Shown: piece after piece, positions 12,401 through 27,400 of the stretch | Position numbering within the stretch: position 1 is the stretch's first letter | Layout of the letters: each line of letters begins with the position of its first letter | Assembly (NCBI GenBank): GCA_013397695.1 | Contig: VYZI01000194.1 | Coordinates: 506,729-570,728 of the forward strand | Source: Centropus unirufus | Lineage: Eukaryota; Chordata; Aves; Cuculiformes; Centropidae | Direction: 5' to 3' | DNA length: 64,000 nucleotides | Position numbers and translations under genes: made by a program | Notes under the pieces: model-generated | Seen by the model: the letters and a program-made list of their open reading frames with translations, nothing else | Database searches by the model: none | Told to the model about the DNA's origin: nothing

Positions 12401-15400
12401 AAACAAACATTAGGAATTTTGTTTCGAACATTTCCGTCTGGTTTGGACAATGAACCATTTACAGTGAATTTGCTGTTACATTTTTAAGGCTGCAGCATGT
12501 TTTGAACATTTAATTAGCCACAGAAGGCAGTAAGACTCAGTGCAGCATTTAACTTCCACTTTCTGGAAAGAAACAAGGCTATAATTTAGGAAGCTACAGA
12601 AAAGTACAGTTCCGAAATGTTATTGCTGTTAGAAGAGATTTTATAAATAAATAGGACTTTGACAAAAAGCTAAAGAAAGTATGCCTGTGTCAAGGAATAA
12701 ACAACTGAAATTAAGGAAACGAGAGCAACTTTCATCTACCAGTGGTGAGGGAAAAAAATACTCATCATCATATAGTCTTCCAGATTGATAATGGTAAAAA
12801 CATACAGTGGGTAAACAAATTGAGAGGCAACATATCCACCTTCCCCACCTCGTAGAAAAAAAAACAGTTTCTTCACTGTATAAAATAAAAAGCCTACATT
12901 GCAGCCTGCCACAATCTCTAACGGGTTGAAGCAAGTTCTTAGGACAACAAATAATTTTGCTATATCATGCTAACTTCAGTCAGTAACTTTCTGAGTTTTG
13001 GGAACTAGTATTTGGAAGGTCCTAGTAGAAATAAAGGAGCTTCCCTGTGTAACAGTCCACAAGAAAAAGAAACAAGGAATAAACCCTGTGTAACAGGTGT
13101 TTCAACAGCAGGTAACTGCCGCAGCTACATTACTCCCAATAAAAATAATTTATGACCATCTTAAAAAAGATCTGAAAACAAACCGACTGTAGCTTGGGGC
13201 AAACAGACATAACTTCTGTTGAACTTAATGCCCCTCACATACTGCAATACAAATACAGCAAAATCAATACTTGAGTTTCAATGAAAAACTCTACCTTACA
13301 GGTTGAAAGAAGCCACTTGTAATCATATTTAAATGGCCAATGAAAAATTCAAAGTACATCAACGAGTTTCACTGCTTTAAGTGAGAGGCATCAAATCCCT
13401 AAGAAAGGTCGGCTACTGAAACAGAAAAATTGAAAACTCCTCTCAGTTAGCTATATTTTACTTTAGTTGAACAAACTTCCATTTTTACAAGAACGGTCAC
13501 AAAAAAAAAGCCCCTTATACTGCTGTCATTTTTGCTTAATGGAATTTTGGCTGATCCAAATAGAGTTCTCAAAACCCAGCTAGAGACAAGAATAGCTTTG
13601 CAGACCCAATATTTATAAGTTATATAAAGCAAGACGCTATATACAAATTGGCAGCCAGGTAGACTTATACACAAGAAAAAGATAACATGTAAAAAAATAA
13701 TCAAACAAAACACACATCACCTTTTGGCCCCTTCTGCATGACCAGTAGGAGTGAAAAAAACCAGTGTTTCTTAAGGGAAAGTAAGAATTAGCAGCAATAA
13801 TGACTCAAGCATTATAATTTCCTATAGTTTAACAACTGGTTTCATTTCAAAGGAAACACAGTACATCATAATAATGATTAATCAAATAAATAAATGATCA
13901 TCCATAATCTTACCTAGTTCTGGAGGCAGCACAGTGAGACGATTTCCCTGGATATGAAGTTCCTTAAGCTGTGTGAGCTCACCTATTTCTTTAGGCAGTG
14001 ATATCAGGTCATTGTCTCTAAGACTCAGCTAAAAGTGAATACAAAGTAGTTACTACAATTTTTGGTTAACAAAAAGCAGGCTAAACCACAACTCCACTCC
14101 CTCTGCCCCCACCTTTCTCCTAAACGTTCAATTCTTCCAATTTATTTACAAGTGTCTGCTGGTAAACAACAAACAGTTCCAGGTGTGGTGTTCTATTCCT
14201 GCAAACATCCCCTACTACTCCTCAAATTGACTAGATTCTAGTCCTACAAGTGTTGCAAAAGTGAATTGATTTTCCAAGAATTTAGATAAATTACTTACTA
14301 TCTGCAGCTTTGTGAGCTTCCCAATATCTGGCGGCAGGATTTCAAAATCGTTGTCACTTAGATAGAGCGCACGCAGGGTGGCTGCAAATTAAATAGCAAT
14401 ATATAAACAGGGTGGCATATAACCCAGCCCTTTGAGGTCTAATCAATAAAAGGGAGTCAGATTTGATTAATAACCCCAACTTGGTGAAAGGTCTTTGACG
14501 TACCCAGGGCTCACAATAATAACAAGGAGGTCAAACTTAGATTTACTGGCTTATTGTATTGTTGGTGAGTTCAGGAAAACATCTATATTCAAAAGGACTG
14601 GCACAATTAACAATTTCTACAATAGTAGACTCTGGCAGGTTCTGGCATATAGCCTCAATTCTCCATTGTCAGTATGCAGTCATTACTCTTTATTATTCCC
14701 AAGTCTTACTTATTACATCAATTTGCATGCTAAAAACCATAAAAAAAATAATCTGAGCTTTCTGGACCAGCACATATCTGTATTAAGTTCAACAGAAAGC
14801 ACAGCTTAACACTGGGAAATAGAACTTAAAGAGCAATAAAGACTCAAATCATGTAATTCATACACACCATGCTTAGTCTACATAAAATTCACAGAAAAAG
14901 AGATGACCCAGCACAGCCACATAACTTGCTATATCTGCTTGTCCAGCTCAATAAAAAAAAAGTATTCAAAAGGAGACTCACAAAGACCTGTTGGGTGCAG
15001 CAGGAAAGAAGGTGGTGAGGTCAGCAAAACTCTCCTCCCCACCAGGCAGGAAGGAGATCCCGTTTGTCTTAAGCAGTTTAGTCCTCCTTCTCTTTTCATT
15101 GCATCAAATGCGACCACTTTTAATAATGCTGACAAGAATTTCCCTCAGTCAGGTTACAATCACAAAATCTCTATACAGCGGGGCTCCTTCCTCTCCCTTT
15201 GCCTCTCACTTTTGCTGCTCAATGCACTGATCCTGAAGACACTTCAGCTTAGTACTCTGAAAAGATCAGTAAGGTAGCAGAATCCCTGAAAGCCAGAGTG
15301 TGCCAGAATTCAAGTTGCTTAGGCAACCCTAATGCAGCCCTTTTGCACGTATGCATTACCATACCTTTATTTTAACTGTCTGAGTGTGTATTTTTAATGT

Positions 15401-18400
15401 GCAAACGTCAGTTTAGCTCTACCATTCCTGTGCCAAGCTTTGTAAATCTAGCATATTTTTCTAACATACAGGCCACATCAACATGCATGCGCCATTAGAA
15501 CTATTCAGTAAGGAACCATCAGGAACACAATTATTTTCAGCATCTATAAACCACAGTTTCCTTGAAAACAGTTCACTTTCCCCTGAGGGTTTTTTGTCTC
15601 CATGAAGTTTCAACTCAGTATAGGACCTAGGGAAATATTGCTCAGAAGAAAACTAATATACCATTACTAACCAAGTCTTCTCATGTCCAGTGGTGTCAGG
15701 TGATTGTATATCAGTGACAAATATTGCTGGGCTATGTAAAAATACTTAAGAGAGATTCAAAGAAGAACACAAATATCAGAAAAAATCTGTTGGAGTTTGG
15801 TCTCCATGAAATAAATTTCAACTGCAGAAAGCAAAGTAACATATCATGATAATTTGCAGAGGTTTAGAAAAGTTTCTTACTCAGATAGAAGAAGTTTCCT
15901 GGTAGAGAATTTTCGTTCAAGTTGTTATAAGTCAAGTCAAGAACCTCCAGAGCCGGTAAAGAGCCAAATCCCCTTGGCAAGGTGTTTAACCTATTCATGC
16001 TGTAGATAAAGAGGAAAAAACAGAAGATGACATCAATATTCCCTTCTCTCAGAAGGAATAATACAGGCAACGTTAGTTTCATTTCTAAAAAACATAATCA
16101 ACACCAAGCTTCTCTTTTGTTTTGAAAAGGGATTGACTGAGCAAGTCTTTTGCAAAGCAGACTATTCTTCTCTCTCACTCCCATAAATATGCCCCAAACT
16201 TATGCCCTTGCAAGGGATCCCGTCTGTTGTCAACCAACAGCCACACCTGAAACATTAATCACAAAGGAGAGGGGTACCACAGTGCCATGCTCAGCTGAAA
16301 CAGTGTGGCATGGAGGGAGCTGGCCCTTGGTATATGACCGGTCTTCCAGACAAACTAGAAATTACCCCTTTGCACATCACCTTGACCATCTGTGTCCTGC
16401 TGTATCACAAAAACCTTCAGTATGGTGCAAAATACAGAGGAACACCTCAACTGCCCAGTATTTACGTTCATTGCTAATTGCTGCTCCAACCCCCTCTTAA
16501 GAACAATAAATTTGTGTCATTAGTTAACTATTGATGCACATTGAACACGGAGTAAATAACATGTCAGTCCTCTGATTGATGAGGTGTAGTCTAAATATAG
16601 CTCGTTCAGCCAGCCTCAGAGGATTTAGGATAGCAGCTCTCACTGGCAAAAAACCAGAAGAACGTGAGGAAGCCTAAAACATTTATCTGATAACCTGAGG
16701 CAGACAAGCTACAGGAACTAACTCTTCTCTGCTCTCAAAGGGCTTGAATGGGGGCATCCAGATAATCACTAGAGCTGCTGCAACAGCAAAGGAAAGGAGC
16801 TAGAGACTACACTCACAGAGCCTTACTGGTTGTGTGCAAGATAGAGCTCTGGCTGCTTATTGTATGGACAGAAAAGAACTACCAGCTTATTATTTATACT
16901 GTCCCGATTGCATGTACATAAAATAAAAAGCTTGCATATATGGTTCTTGCTTCGGCTGTCACCTAGGCTTGAAAGTGGAACGGAGAAGATCCCTACCCAT
17001 ACATGTTCCTCCTGAAGATGCCTACTTTGAAGAACCGGATTATATTCTTTTGTGATTATTGGAAACAATCATGACCTTTCACACATTCTGAATTTGACTT
17101 TCCTTCTGATGCAAGAGTGATAAACAGCAATAGCCTCAACTGAAGTCAAAAGGAGATGCAACATGAATGTATGAAGCATGTTCTAACACTAAAAAGCATG
17201 AAAACTCAAGTTGAAGTAATGACAAATTTGAGTAACCAAAATTACAGACTTTTGGCTCTAATCTCTACGACCGTCCCTCCTCAATTATCGTGATCAATAT
17301 CGTGAAATACATCCATATAACAAGTAATAAGCCAGCCTTCTAAAAGTTTCTTGGGCTCTCAATTATAAATATGTGTAGCTGAAATTTTCTTCTTCCTCAA
17401 CCCCCATAAGAGCCTTACCAGAGGCCATTTTTTATTAGGAAAATCTTTACTGAAATTCTTTAGGAATTAGGAAATTCTTTACTGAAAGCCTGGTGAAAGA
17501 CTGGAACAGGCTGCCTAGGGAAGTGGTGGAGTGTTCCTGGAGGTGTTTGAAAAACGTGTAGACGTGGCAGTTCGTGGCATGGCTTAGTAGGCAAGGTGAC
17601 GTTGGGCTGACCGTTAGACTCGATCTTGGAGTATTTTTCCAACCTTAATGATTCTAGGACAAGTCCCTGGTATTCTCTTGGAGTAGCAGCTGTTAAGACA
17701 CGAAGGTATTCCTCACTACCACTACTGCAGACTTGCCACTGCTTTTAGAACTGCTTAAAAACTCTTTTAAAAAGGAATAGAGGGGCAAAGCATGTTCTCC
17801 CCATTGCCAAGAGACAGAACAGTAACTATTCTTTGGCATGGAAAAAGAAACAGCTACAAGACCTAGAACAACACAATTTGACCCTGCAGAAGTTCAAACA
17901 CCGAGCTTGTGCCACAAACTGTCACATCTGCCATCCAAATTTTATTTTTTTAACCTTTCAGTGCAGCAGTACACCTTCTCTCTTTCCACCCCATCACCTG
18001 ACCTTTCTGCAGCAAAATCCTCCCCCAAATAATTTATGGGGTTTTTTTTCAAGTTTCCTCTCTCCCCCACAGGGCAGTTTTGATACCATGTGTGTACACA
18101 TGCACTGCAGATGACAAGAAGGTTTCTGGGCAGCCCCAGGCAAACTACTTTCGTGACATGAAGGACCTCTGAAGTAGAACCTCACTTGCAGAGCTAAGGC
18201 TAGGCTCCAAATCCCATTCCTGGAAAATTATGGGTAAGGAGGAAATTAAGAAGGAAGAGCCCTTAATCTACAAGATCACGGGCCATTCCACGTTCAAACA
18301 GATATTAAGGCATGCTTCAGCTCTAAAGTGACCAAATAAAGACCAGAGAAGACAGATCATCCTGAAAACATTTATTGACATTGCAATAGTTCAAGATGTG

Positions 18401-21400
18401 ATTCAACTATCAGCACTTTATGAAAGTATCTAAGGCAAGATACAGAGAGCCTAGCAAAAGTCATTTGGTATTTAAAACTGAGTATTTATCATCATTTAAG
18501 CTGTTCATAAGTTTATTCTAAAAATATAAACATCTATGAGAAGCCTATAAAGTTAAAGCTTAACCCTACCAGTGCCTCCCTACCTGGTTAACTTGAAGAA
18601 GCTTCTCTGCTTCACATTTTTTTCTTAATAATTCAGAAGAGCCTTCTGCAACTGTAGTTATAATAAAATTTCACCAACTCTTCTAGAATATAGCATCTCA
18701 ACACTTAACACAAATGCCCCTGGTTCAAATTCAGTCAGTACTAGCACATTTGAAGATCTGCTGCTTCTTTTACGTGCTTAATAGAAATTGGGATTTCTTT
18801 ACTTCTAAACTTGGGACATGGGAATCGAAATCCTAAATGAACGTGGAAAAGAATCAGCATTTGGTTGGTTTTATGGGGTGGTGTTTTATTTCTTAATTTG
18901 TTTTGTTGGGTTTTTTTTATCAAAGCAGAACAGAAAATAGAGCCTGACTCTTACACAGCAACCACTGTTGCTAGGGAAGTAAAATTCAGTAATTGTTAAG
19001 TTTGACTTCAGTATTAGAGATAAATGTAAATTGCTTAAATGACAATCAGTACACCAGAGGAAGTGTTTGATCCCTTTTAAGTATCCCTTTATCCAGGACA
19101 CTGAACACCCTCAGGCCACAACTGCCAAGTTAGCCACACTAACACTTCCAAACCCAAATTTTAATAGCAAAAAATAAGAAGCTCCACGTTCAACTCTGAC
19201 AGTTTGACAGTACCTTCATTATAGCAAATTTTTGCATTAAGATACGCACCCAAGATTCAGGTGTTTGAGCTTCTGAAGGCTGCTAATCTGTGTAGGCAGC
19301 TCCTCAATCTGGTTGTTGAAAAAGTTGAGCACTTCAATGTTTCTCAGGTCTGCGATGTTTGCTGGCACAGCTGTGGGAAAGGTTTCACAGTGAGGGACTG
19401 CAATGAGATCAAGCTACCTGGACTGCAGAAGCCTTACTAGCACCTGTTTTTTGCTCTTTTTGCACAGGGGCTGATGGCAGAAACGGCACCTAATAGCTAT
19501 TGCAATAAAAGCACGGTTGATATCAAAAGCCTCCTCTCTGGAAACTATTCTCATCGCCAAAGGTAGTTACTTGGTACTCTTCAGATATTACTACCAATAC
19601 TGTGATATTTTGACCAACAAAGACCATTGCAGAGAGAACAAGGACAATAAATGCCCTCACAGACTGACAAAGAGAAGCAAGCCATCGGAGTTGATGCAGC
19701 ACACAGGTTTCACAAGAGCAGAGCCTAACAGACTCAGTTTCATTATTTGAGCTGAAAGAATGAGTGACACAAGCAGCTAAACCACGACAGTAGTTCTATT
19801 AAAGGTCTTTAATAGGAAATATGAAACAAAAATTCATGTTTAGCAATGGCCCGTTCTGTTTACTGCCTAAACAATACAGTATCCAAGAGTTTGCCCATTA
19901 AACATTCAACAAAGTTTACAGAAAACTAAGTTCAGCCCTGAAAGATGAACTGTTCAGACAAGTGTTTTCAGTTAACTCCCAGGAGTGAATAACTGACCAT
20001 TCAATATAGAAAGGTGACTACATTGGATCAATATCTGGTTATTATCTAGAAACGTGAAAAAGAAGGTAGAAGCACAATCTGAATATGAAGATTTACAAAT
20101 TTTTCCTGCCTTAAACATGGTGAGATTTAAGCAGGCAGCAGAGGCTTACATAAAAAGAGGTTGGCAAACCACCTCCACCAAAGCTTGCACCTGTGTTCAA
20201 TGTTTGCCTTGGTTCAGCCACAACTTTGACTGCATCAGGAATCCACAGAGTGCACATCTAAATAATTGAAGGTTTTATGAAGCCATGATTTCCTTTTATT
20301 TGTGGGCATGACTGAGGCAATCTCAGTCCTAAAACAGAGTCAATAACGTTTACAAAGCAGAAAATTATAGGATGTCACATTTACTAGAATACATGGCTAA
20401 TTACACTGTGAACAATAATGGGATCACTAACAAACACTAATTACAGTACATAATTATTACTGTTGTGGGTCACATTCACTTCAGGAAATTTTTAATGGAC
20501 TCTCTTTATAAAAATCACTAAGATAAAGCTGAACATTTAGAAAACCGGCCTCCACTTGTGGTATTTTTCAGCTGGTCCATGTGTACCTGTCAGTCATAGC
20601 AAGAATTATGTGCCTTCAGAAAGTAAAGCGTAATGTCTTACTACTGGTGTTTTAAATTATTCCCTAACAGAAGTTAACTGAGGATTTTAATTGACACAAT
20701 TCAGCTGTTTCCAGCCTCAGTATTTCACCAGGACAGCAATTACTGGTATTAAAATATTTTTCTTTCAGAAATTGGACTTCATAATTTGACTTCAATGAGA
20801 TGCAATGGACTGGTAAACCACGTTTCTTCTCAGACACTTTGTTTACACAAGGCTACGAATCATAAGTGCTAGCAAGTACAGGTTTTAGTTTGGTCACAGC
20901 CTAAACAATATAGAGACCAAATACAATTCTTCTGAAGTTACACCATTGTTGCAATTAATAAAAATTTGGTATGAAGGTTTCAGCCTTTTTTGACAGTATA
21001 AGAGATTATGCTCTCCTAGAAAAATAAACAATGCTAATGAACACAACTGACTATGCTAAATGAACGCAGAGCTCTGTTGTGGGAACGCTGAAACTAAGTC
21101 CCTGGCACTCGTGAGGCCAGGACTTCCCAAACCCACAGTCAGCTTGGCTGCCTACCTGTCACTTCTGTATTTCAGCTATTCAGGCTAAATGCCATCCCAA
21201 GACAATAAATTAAGAAGCTATTATCCAAGAAACCAAAAGTTCTCAAACCCAACTGAAGACGTACATCTTGCACCGGGAGAATATTATCACTACAAGGACA
21301 TGAAGTCCCCAAAACTTTTTTGGCGTTGCTATGAGGCTGGGCTCTGTCGGACTACAGAGACAATTTGAGTGTCACCCTCATGCAAGGAAAGCCAGCAACA

Positions 21401-24400
21401 CCTGACGTTAGCTTCAGCTGAATCACTGCTGGTCAGCAGGCAACTTATATTTAGTCAACCCTATTCACAGAGGATTTACTTACCTAATGACCTCTTGCAT
21501 CATGGCATAGCAGCAAAGCTGGTTTGCATCTGTGAATAGACCACAAGATGGGGACAAGGACACTCCAAGCAGTCCGAGTCCAAAGAGTAAGTGGCATCAA
21601 AGCAAAAAGCTGAACCCAGTCGCTGAGCTACCTTGAACTATCGACACTGATTTAGTGGATGTGTCTTTTTCAAATACCTGTCTAAACCAACTGTTTCTCC
21701 CTCTTATGAATAAATGAATTCTTAAGATTGTATCTCACTTCTGACTTAAGCCAGGAGATTGCAGAAAGGAAGAAGAGTTTAAAGGAAGAAGGTGAACAGT
21801 TGCCTTTCTTAAAAATAAAAAATAAAAAACCAAACCCACAAAACAATTAAAAAAACATGAAAATACCCAGAAAAAGATGAAACTTTGACATAAAGATAGG
21901 AAGAAAATGGCTTCCAGAGATCTGTTCACATGGATTAGACTTGCACTGAAGATCTCGGCATCCAAGAGAACCCTGGTTTCAATGGGTTACGACACAGCTG
22001 AAGAGTCTCAAAGCCTGCTCAGCCCACTTGGAAACATGAGGCAAAAATCTCATCTTCCCTTGGCTAGTTTATCAGAAGTTTTTAATTTGGTTTTCTTCTG
22101 TCAGGGCATGGGTGTGAGTAAGTGTCCCAAGTGAACAATAGGAGTTACATGTTTGCACGCTGTCCGCGGAGTTTCTGATCTATTTGTATACTTCCCACAC
22201 ACTGCATTTCATGTTGTGAATCACACTCGCAATACTTTTTCTTATTTTCTTCCAGCCACCTAAAAAGCTGCATGGGTAAGCAGGCTGAGGTGTGAAAAAG
22301 GCTAAAAATTTAGCAAAGGGTTTGGATAAAATATTTTGTGTGTCACCCTGTTAAATCAAAAGCCCCAATTCACAATTGTATTTTTTATTTGGATGGAGGG
22401 ACTGGAGGTATTTCACAAGTAGAAAAACAGAAGGGTAGGTCAAGACCAGACTTGTGGTAGGGAAGAGTGGACTTCCTACTGTAACAGCTTATTTTCTGGT
22501 TAAATAATTCTGATTCATTTGTAGTATGAATGAATGCTCTCTTGGATTCAAAGAAAAACAGAAGACAATAATTAACTCCTTACTGGTATTGTAGTTAAAC
22601 TGCACAGGTTCAGCACCCTCAGGTCTAAAAGTCAGCAGTGGTCAAGTAAGGCTGACTAGTTCAGAATAGCATTCTCTATTCTGAACTTTACCCAACCAAG
22701 TGCATCCCAACTACCATCCCACTGTTATATTGCAAAATTCTTCCCAGACATACAGTAGACTGCCAAATTCCAGAAATTTATGTTCTGGCAATACCAAATT
22801 CCACTCGAGTCACCTTCTCATGATGAGCTGTGAGAGTGAACTGTCAGCATCCCGGTTCCATTCACCCACATATTTACAGTACGATCCACAGTGTCTTAAC
22901 AGCTCTTCTAAGACCATCTGCTGCCCAGTGTCATTAAAAACTTAACTCCCCCTCAGCAAATGCTAGTAAAAGTTGGCAGCCCAATGCCTTTACATTCTCC
23001 TGTGAAGCTTCAGTCACATCGTGAAACCCCATTCATATTAAGCCTCACTTCACAAGACCAGGAACAGCTTCCTTCCTCTTGTTTAACACTGGGAATTGCA
23101 AATAGTGATTCACTACAACAGCTCGAGACAGTTTCATCTTGATTTCAAGAGCTTGGTGGAGAGCAAAAAAGGGTCTACAGGCTGTATTCCAAGGAATGAG
23201 AGGGCTTGTTCATGCTCCTGGAAATAAGGACTGGCAACCTGTTATACTTCAAAGCGTTTAAAAACAGTCTTTTGCCCTGAAGCTAACGGCAATTCTTTAG
23301 GGACTAAAAATATTCTCATCTGAGCACTCTTCACTCAAGGCAAGTTATTAAATTTTATTCCCATATAAGCAGAAGCCATTCAAAAGTTCCAATATGACTG
23401 CCAAAACATACATAAGAAGGATTAAACACTACTATTCAATACCTATACTGCCCCACATTTAAGTATCCTCAATCTGGACCAGAAGCCAACACTAGGTATG
23501 TCATTCTTGCTCTTCACTAGAGGTCTGATGTTGCCCTCTGTTGGAGAACAGACACTGGGTTAGAAGGACCTTCTATCCAAGACAGCACACTGCTCTGCAA
23601 CATAGCTGAGAACATTTAAATCAGGTAAAGCAGCTTGGCGTTAGGAGTGTCTCGGCTGTAACCCTTTCTCAAAAAGCAGGAAGCCAAGCGATTCTCACAC
23701 CACTACCTAGAGTTGGCACCCGGGCACAGCTCTCTTTCTATAGCCAACCTCTGTCAAAGCAAGAACACAAAAAACTGGAAGAGGAAAAAAGGTAGTGCAT
23801 TTTTCGCCCTTCCAGATCCCCTCTGGAATTCATTTTTAGGTTTCAATACAACTCTCGTTCTGGCAGAGCCCTTCATACAGCTGAAAATGCATGGGGGCTT
23901 TCTGGCAAGTCTCTATTTCTGCAAATGATCTCAAGCATTATTTTACTTAAAGCCTCTGCAAAGTGCTAGGAAAAAAATCTAGGAATCCTCACAACTTTTA
24001 AAGTAAATAAACTCAGGTGTTTGTATGATTAAGACTCCATTTGCTTTTCATCTAAAAGATAAAATCTAGTCTGGTATTATATTTAGTAGGGACTGACATT
24101 AAATTAAACATTTATGAAGACACTCTTAATAAGACCCATATACATGTTTCCATTACAAGTTAAAGATAAAATATGAAACATTTTAGACAAGCCAGCTCAG
24201 ATGAGAAACAAGAGTCAAAAAACCCCCCAATTAGACAAGTGAAACAACTTAGTAAAAATCTAAAGCTGCATGGGAGGAACACATGGTATATACCAAGATA
24301 AACATCTCAATTCACATATATCTTAATATTGAATGTTCAAAATAAACACGGTCCCACTGCTGCTTGGAAAAGGGTACCCATAACATCTCCCTGTTCATAA

Positions 24401-27400
24401 AACTGCAAACAAGTAAGCTTACAATCTTCCCTATAAATATGACTCAAAGGCTACAGAAAACCTTCTGTTGAATTCAGTGGATTTTGCACCAGACATCAAG
24501 TGAAATAAGAATTTTAATTATTTAAAATATGATTAGCTGCTTTGGCATTCACATCTTTAGAAACTTTAAGCCGCAGAGTCCCTGTTTTTTTTTCAGAATG
24601 TCTCTTTAGTTGAAGTAATTTTGCAGTACCTAGGAACATGACATTCAGTAGTACTCCAAACCTTTATGGGTTCTAAGGGAATATTTAACCAGAAGAACTA
24701 TTAAAATAGCACTATTTGCCAGAAGAGTTTTTATATGACTATGCCAGCTTCTCATCAAACTGTTCCGCCTAAAAGGTGGCCAAGAGTCATACAGAGTAAA
24801 GAGAACTCAGTACAGACATTTGAGAGCGGTATCAGACTATTGCAGAGTTCCAAGTAAGGTTTTCTTGCAGAGCAAGAACCTAATTCTCCAGCCTAAAGTG
24901 AAACCTGTGGGCTATACAATATAACAAACCCACTTTTGTGGACTGTTGCTAATCCAGTTAGTGTTGACAGGAATTTGTACTGATCAAGGATCCCTTAGGG
25001 TAAAGGTTATGAAGATTTGAAATGTTACTCACAGTTCATGGGGGAGGTAGAATTTTGAATACTAAACATAAAATGCATTCTGTGCATCCAATATAAATGT
25101 ACTTGTAGAGTTGGAGTCATGTTTAGATTAATTTGACAAGTATTGTTATATTGAGAGGGAAGCAATCAGCTCCACCGAAATGAAAGAGGAATTAGCAGAG
25201 GGAGAACACAACAGTTTTCAATTTAAATATTCATGGATGTGTTGATATCATACTTGGCAGTTAGCTGGAGAGAATCCTTATTCCAAGTGAAGCACGCAGC
25301 ACTTAATTTACACATTATGTAGTTCAAGTTTCCCCTTTTGTCCTCCCTCAACTCTTTTCCAAAGATAAATACTAACCTTCCTCACACTGAAGGCATTAAA
25401 AACTTGTCTCCTTAATCTTCAAGCTTTTTCCAAAAACCAGCAGAGTTCTTTTTTGCAATTATCCACAGAAGCACTGCAGTTATGAAAATGTTCTTATGAA
25501 CATGTTTAAATTATACTTTAGCTCACTGATGTGCTTCTGTGCGAACAAAGCAATTTATCAATAAACAGTTTTAATTTAGAAGGAGAACTGCTGTGAGCAC
25601 AAGAAAGGCTAAGAAGAGACTGGGAATCAAGTGACATCTAGTGAAGACAAAAGACAAACTTGTTCTCGGAGAAGAAAGCTTAAGACACACTTGAAAGTTT
25701 GGAGAGAAATACTAGAAACCAGGGCCTGAGGTTAGGAAGGGATTACTTGGTTGAAAATAAATCACTCAACAGCACCGAACTGAAACACCAAACTGAAACA
25801 CCAAACTGAAACAGCACACGAAAATCTGATGTTTGTTAGCCTTTTTTTTTTCAGTAGTAAAGAACAGTACTATTCAAGTGAGGATCAGTATACAAATGCC
25901 TTCTTTTCAACACACCATTCTGAAGATAAGTGGGTATTAAGCAAGCTTTTTGAATTAGCCTGACATACAAGTGGATCACGTAATTTTCAGCTTTAATAAT
26001 TGCGTTGTGCAAAGCACGCAGCTCAGCCAAGATTCTGTGCTATTTTGCCTTTATGTCAGGAGAAAAAAAGACACCTCCAAAAACATGTGGCAAAACACAT
26101 GAAGTTCAAGAACACAGGGTACATCACCTTGTTATAGGTCAGTGTCTGTGTGTGTTGCTATTTCAACAGCAGGGAAAAGTTAAGAACTCCTGTAGGACTG
26201 AAGAACTTTAGATGACAGTGTTCTACAGACATCTATATTAGGCTGCCCCCAGATTCAATTGCAATGGTCTCACTAAACCTCAGTGAGTCTCCTTCAGGTG
26301 CTTATAAATTGTATAATGTGATCTTTTCAGAGTTTCACACGACTGCACAGTAGCTTTAGTTAAACCAGCTGAAGCTCAACATGTTCACCTTCCCCACCCT
26401 CAGTATTCTTTTTCCTTCAGTCTATTTAACATGCTCTCTGGGGTTTACTAGCCAGATTAACCAAAGATTCCCCGAACATGAGGCCTTGAACATATACTAA
26501 AGGTCACTCCTCAAAGGTCAAAGTCACTTCAGTCTCTTACTTGGGAATATCCATCAACTCTCACACTTAGTGCTGTGTATAAAGTCCTGCTTTCACTGGT
26601 AAAAGATCTTTGGTAATTTCAGTTTTCTTTTTTTGGTAATTTACACTTTTTATACCACTGAAATGTTTTTAAAAACTCCCGTGGGACTGGTTTTCACGGC
26701 TCCTTGAAAGAATCGGCTCTTCCCCTCGCTCAGCACCATAGGCTGCCATGCTGACGCTGTTTATTAGAGACACCAGCCTCTCCTCTAAACACAGAGGAAA
26801 AGGCAGCAGTAAAAAACCTCACTGCTCAAAAGCAAAGTCAGCACAGTGTATTTACATGCAATGTTCTTCTTCCAGCCCTCAGAGCTGGAAATGAATTAAA
26901 CACACTCCCAGCTTGGGCTCCCTGTACCACAAAGCAGTACTTAAAGCTGCTTATTTCACTCTGCATGGTAGAGTCCCCCCTGAGCTTCTATGTTAGCTGA
27001 TCCCAGGCTTCAGCTGACTTTACATTTCATTTCCAGCTACAGCAGATATTCCTCCTAGACAAGAGAAAACGTGTTACCACAAATCACCAACCCTCATATA
27101 AAGATCAGAAAAACATTTCACACCCTAAGGGCTATTTTGCTCTACAGCATTTTTGACACAAGTTACCGACAGAAAGAGTAACGGGCCAGACAGATGAGTG
27201 GTCTGAAGAGAAATGCTGCATCATTGCTCACTTCAAACCAAAACACCTGAGGAGCCAGAAGAATATAGAGAAAATAGGGTATGAAACCAGGTATAGAAAA
27301 CTAAACCCATTTTTGCCTCAATCTAGACAAAATCTACCTTCTCACCTCTGTCCTTGGACATGAGCAACCAAAAAAAAAAAATCCACTCTTAGACAGGAAA

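Larger units (their letters stand above)
418..13913 (-). other. RSU1: RSU1 intron between coding exons 6 and 7 (13.5 kb)
   Basis: The stretch is AT-rich and has no exon-like coding segment on either strand. Notable contents are a CpG- and E-box-rich patch at about 1540-1900, a perfect 43-base tandem duplication at 7449-7534, two CACGTG E-boxes at 10349-10368 and a homeodomain-motif-rich stretch at about 11380-11620. No interspersed repeat was recognised. Open frames here (for example 2311-2805 and 3358-3837) have no recognisable similarity or splice context. Confidence 0.8.
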
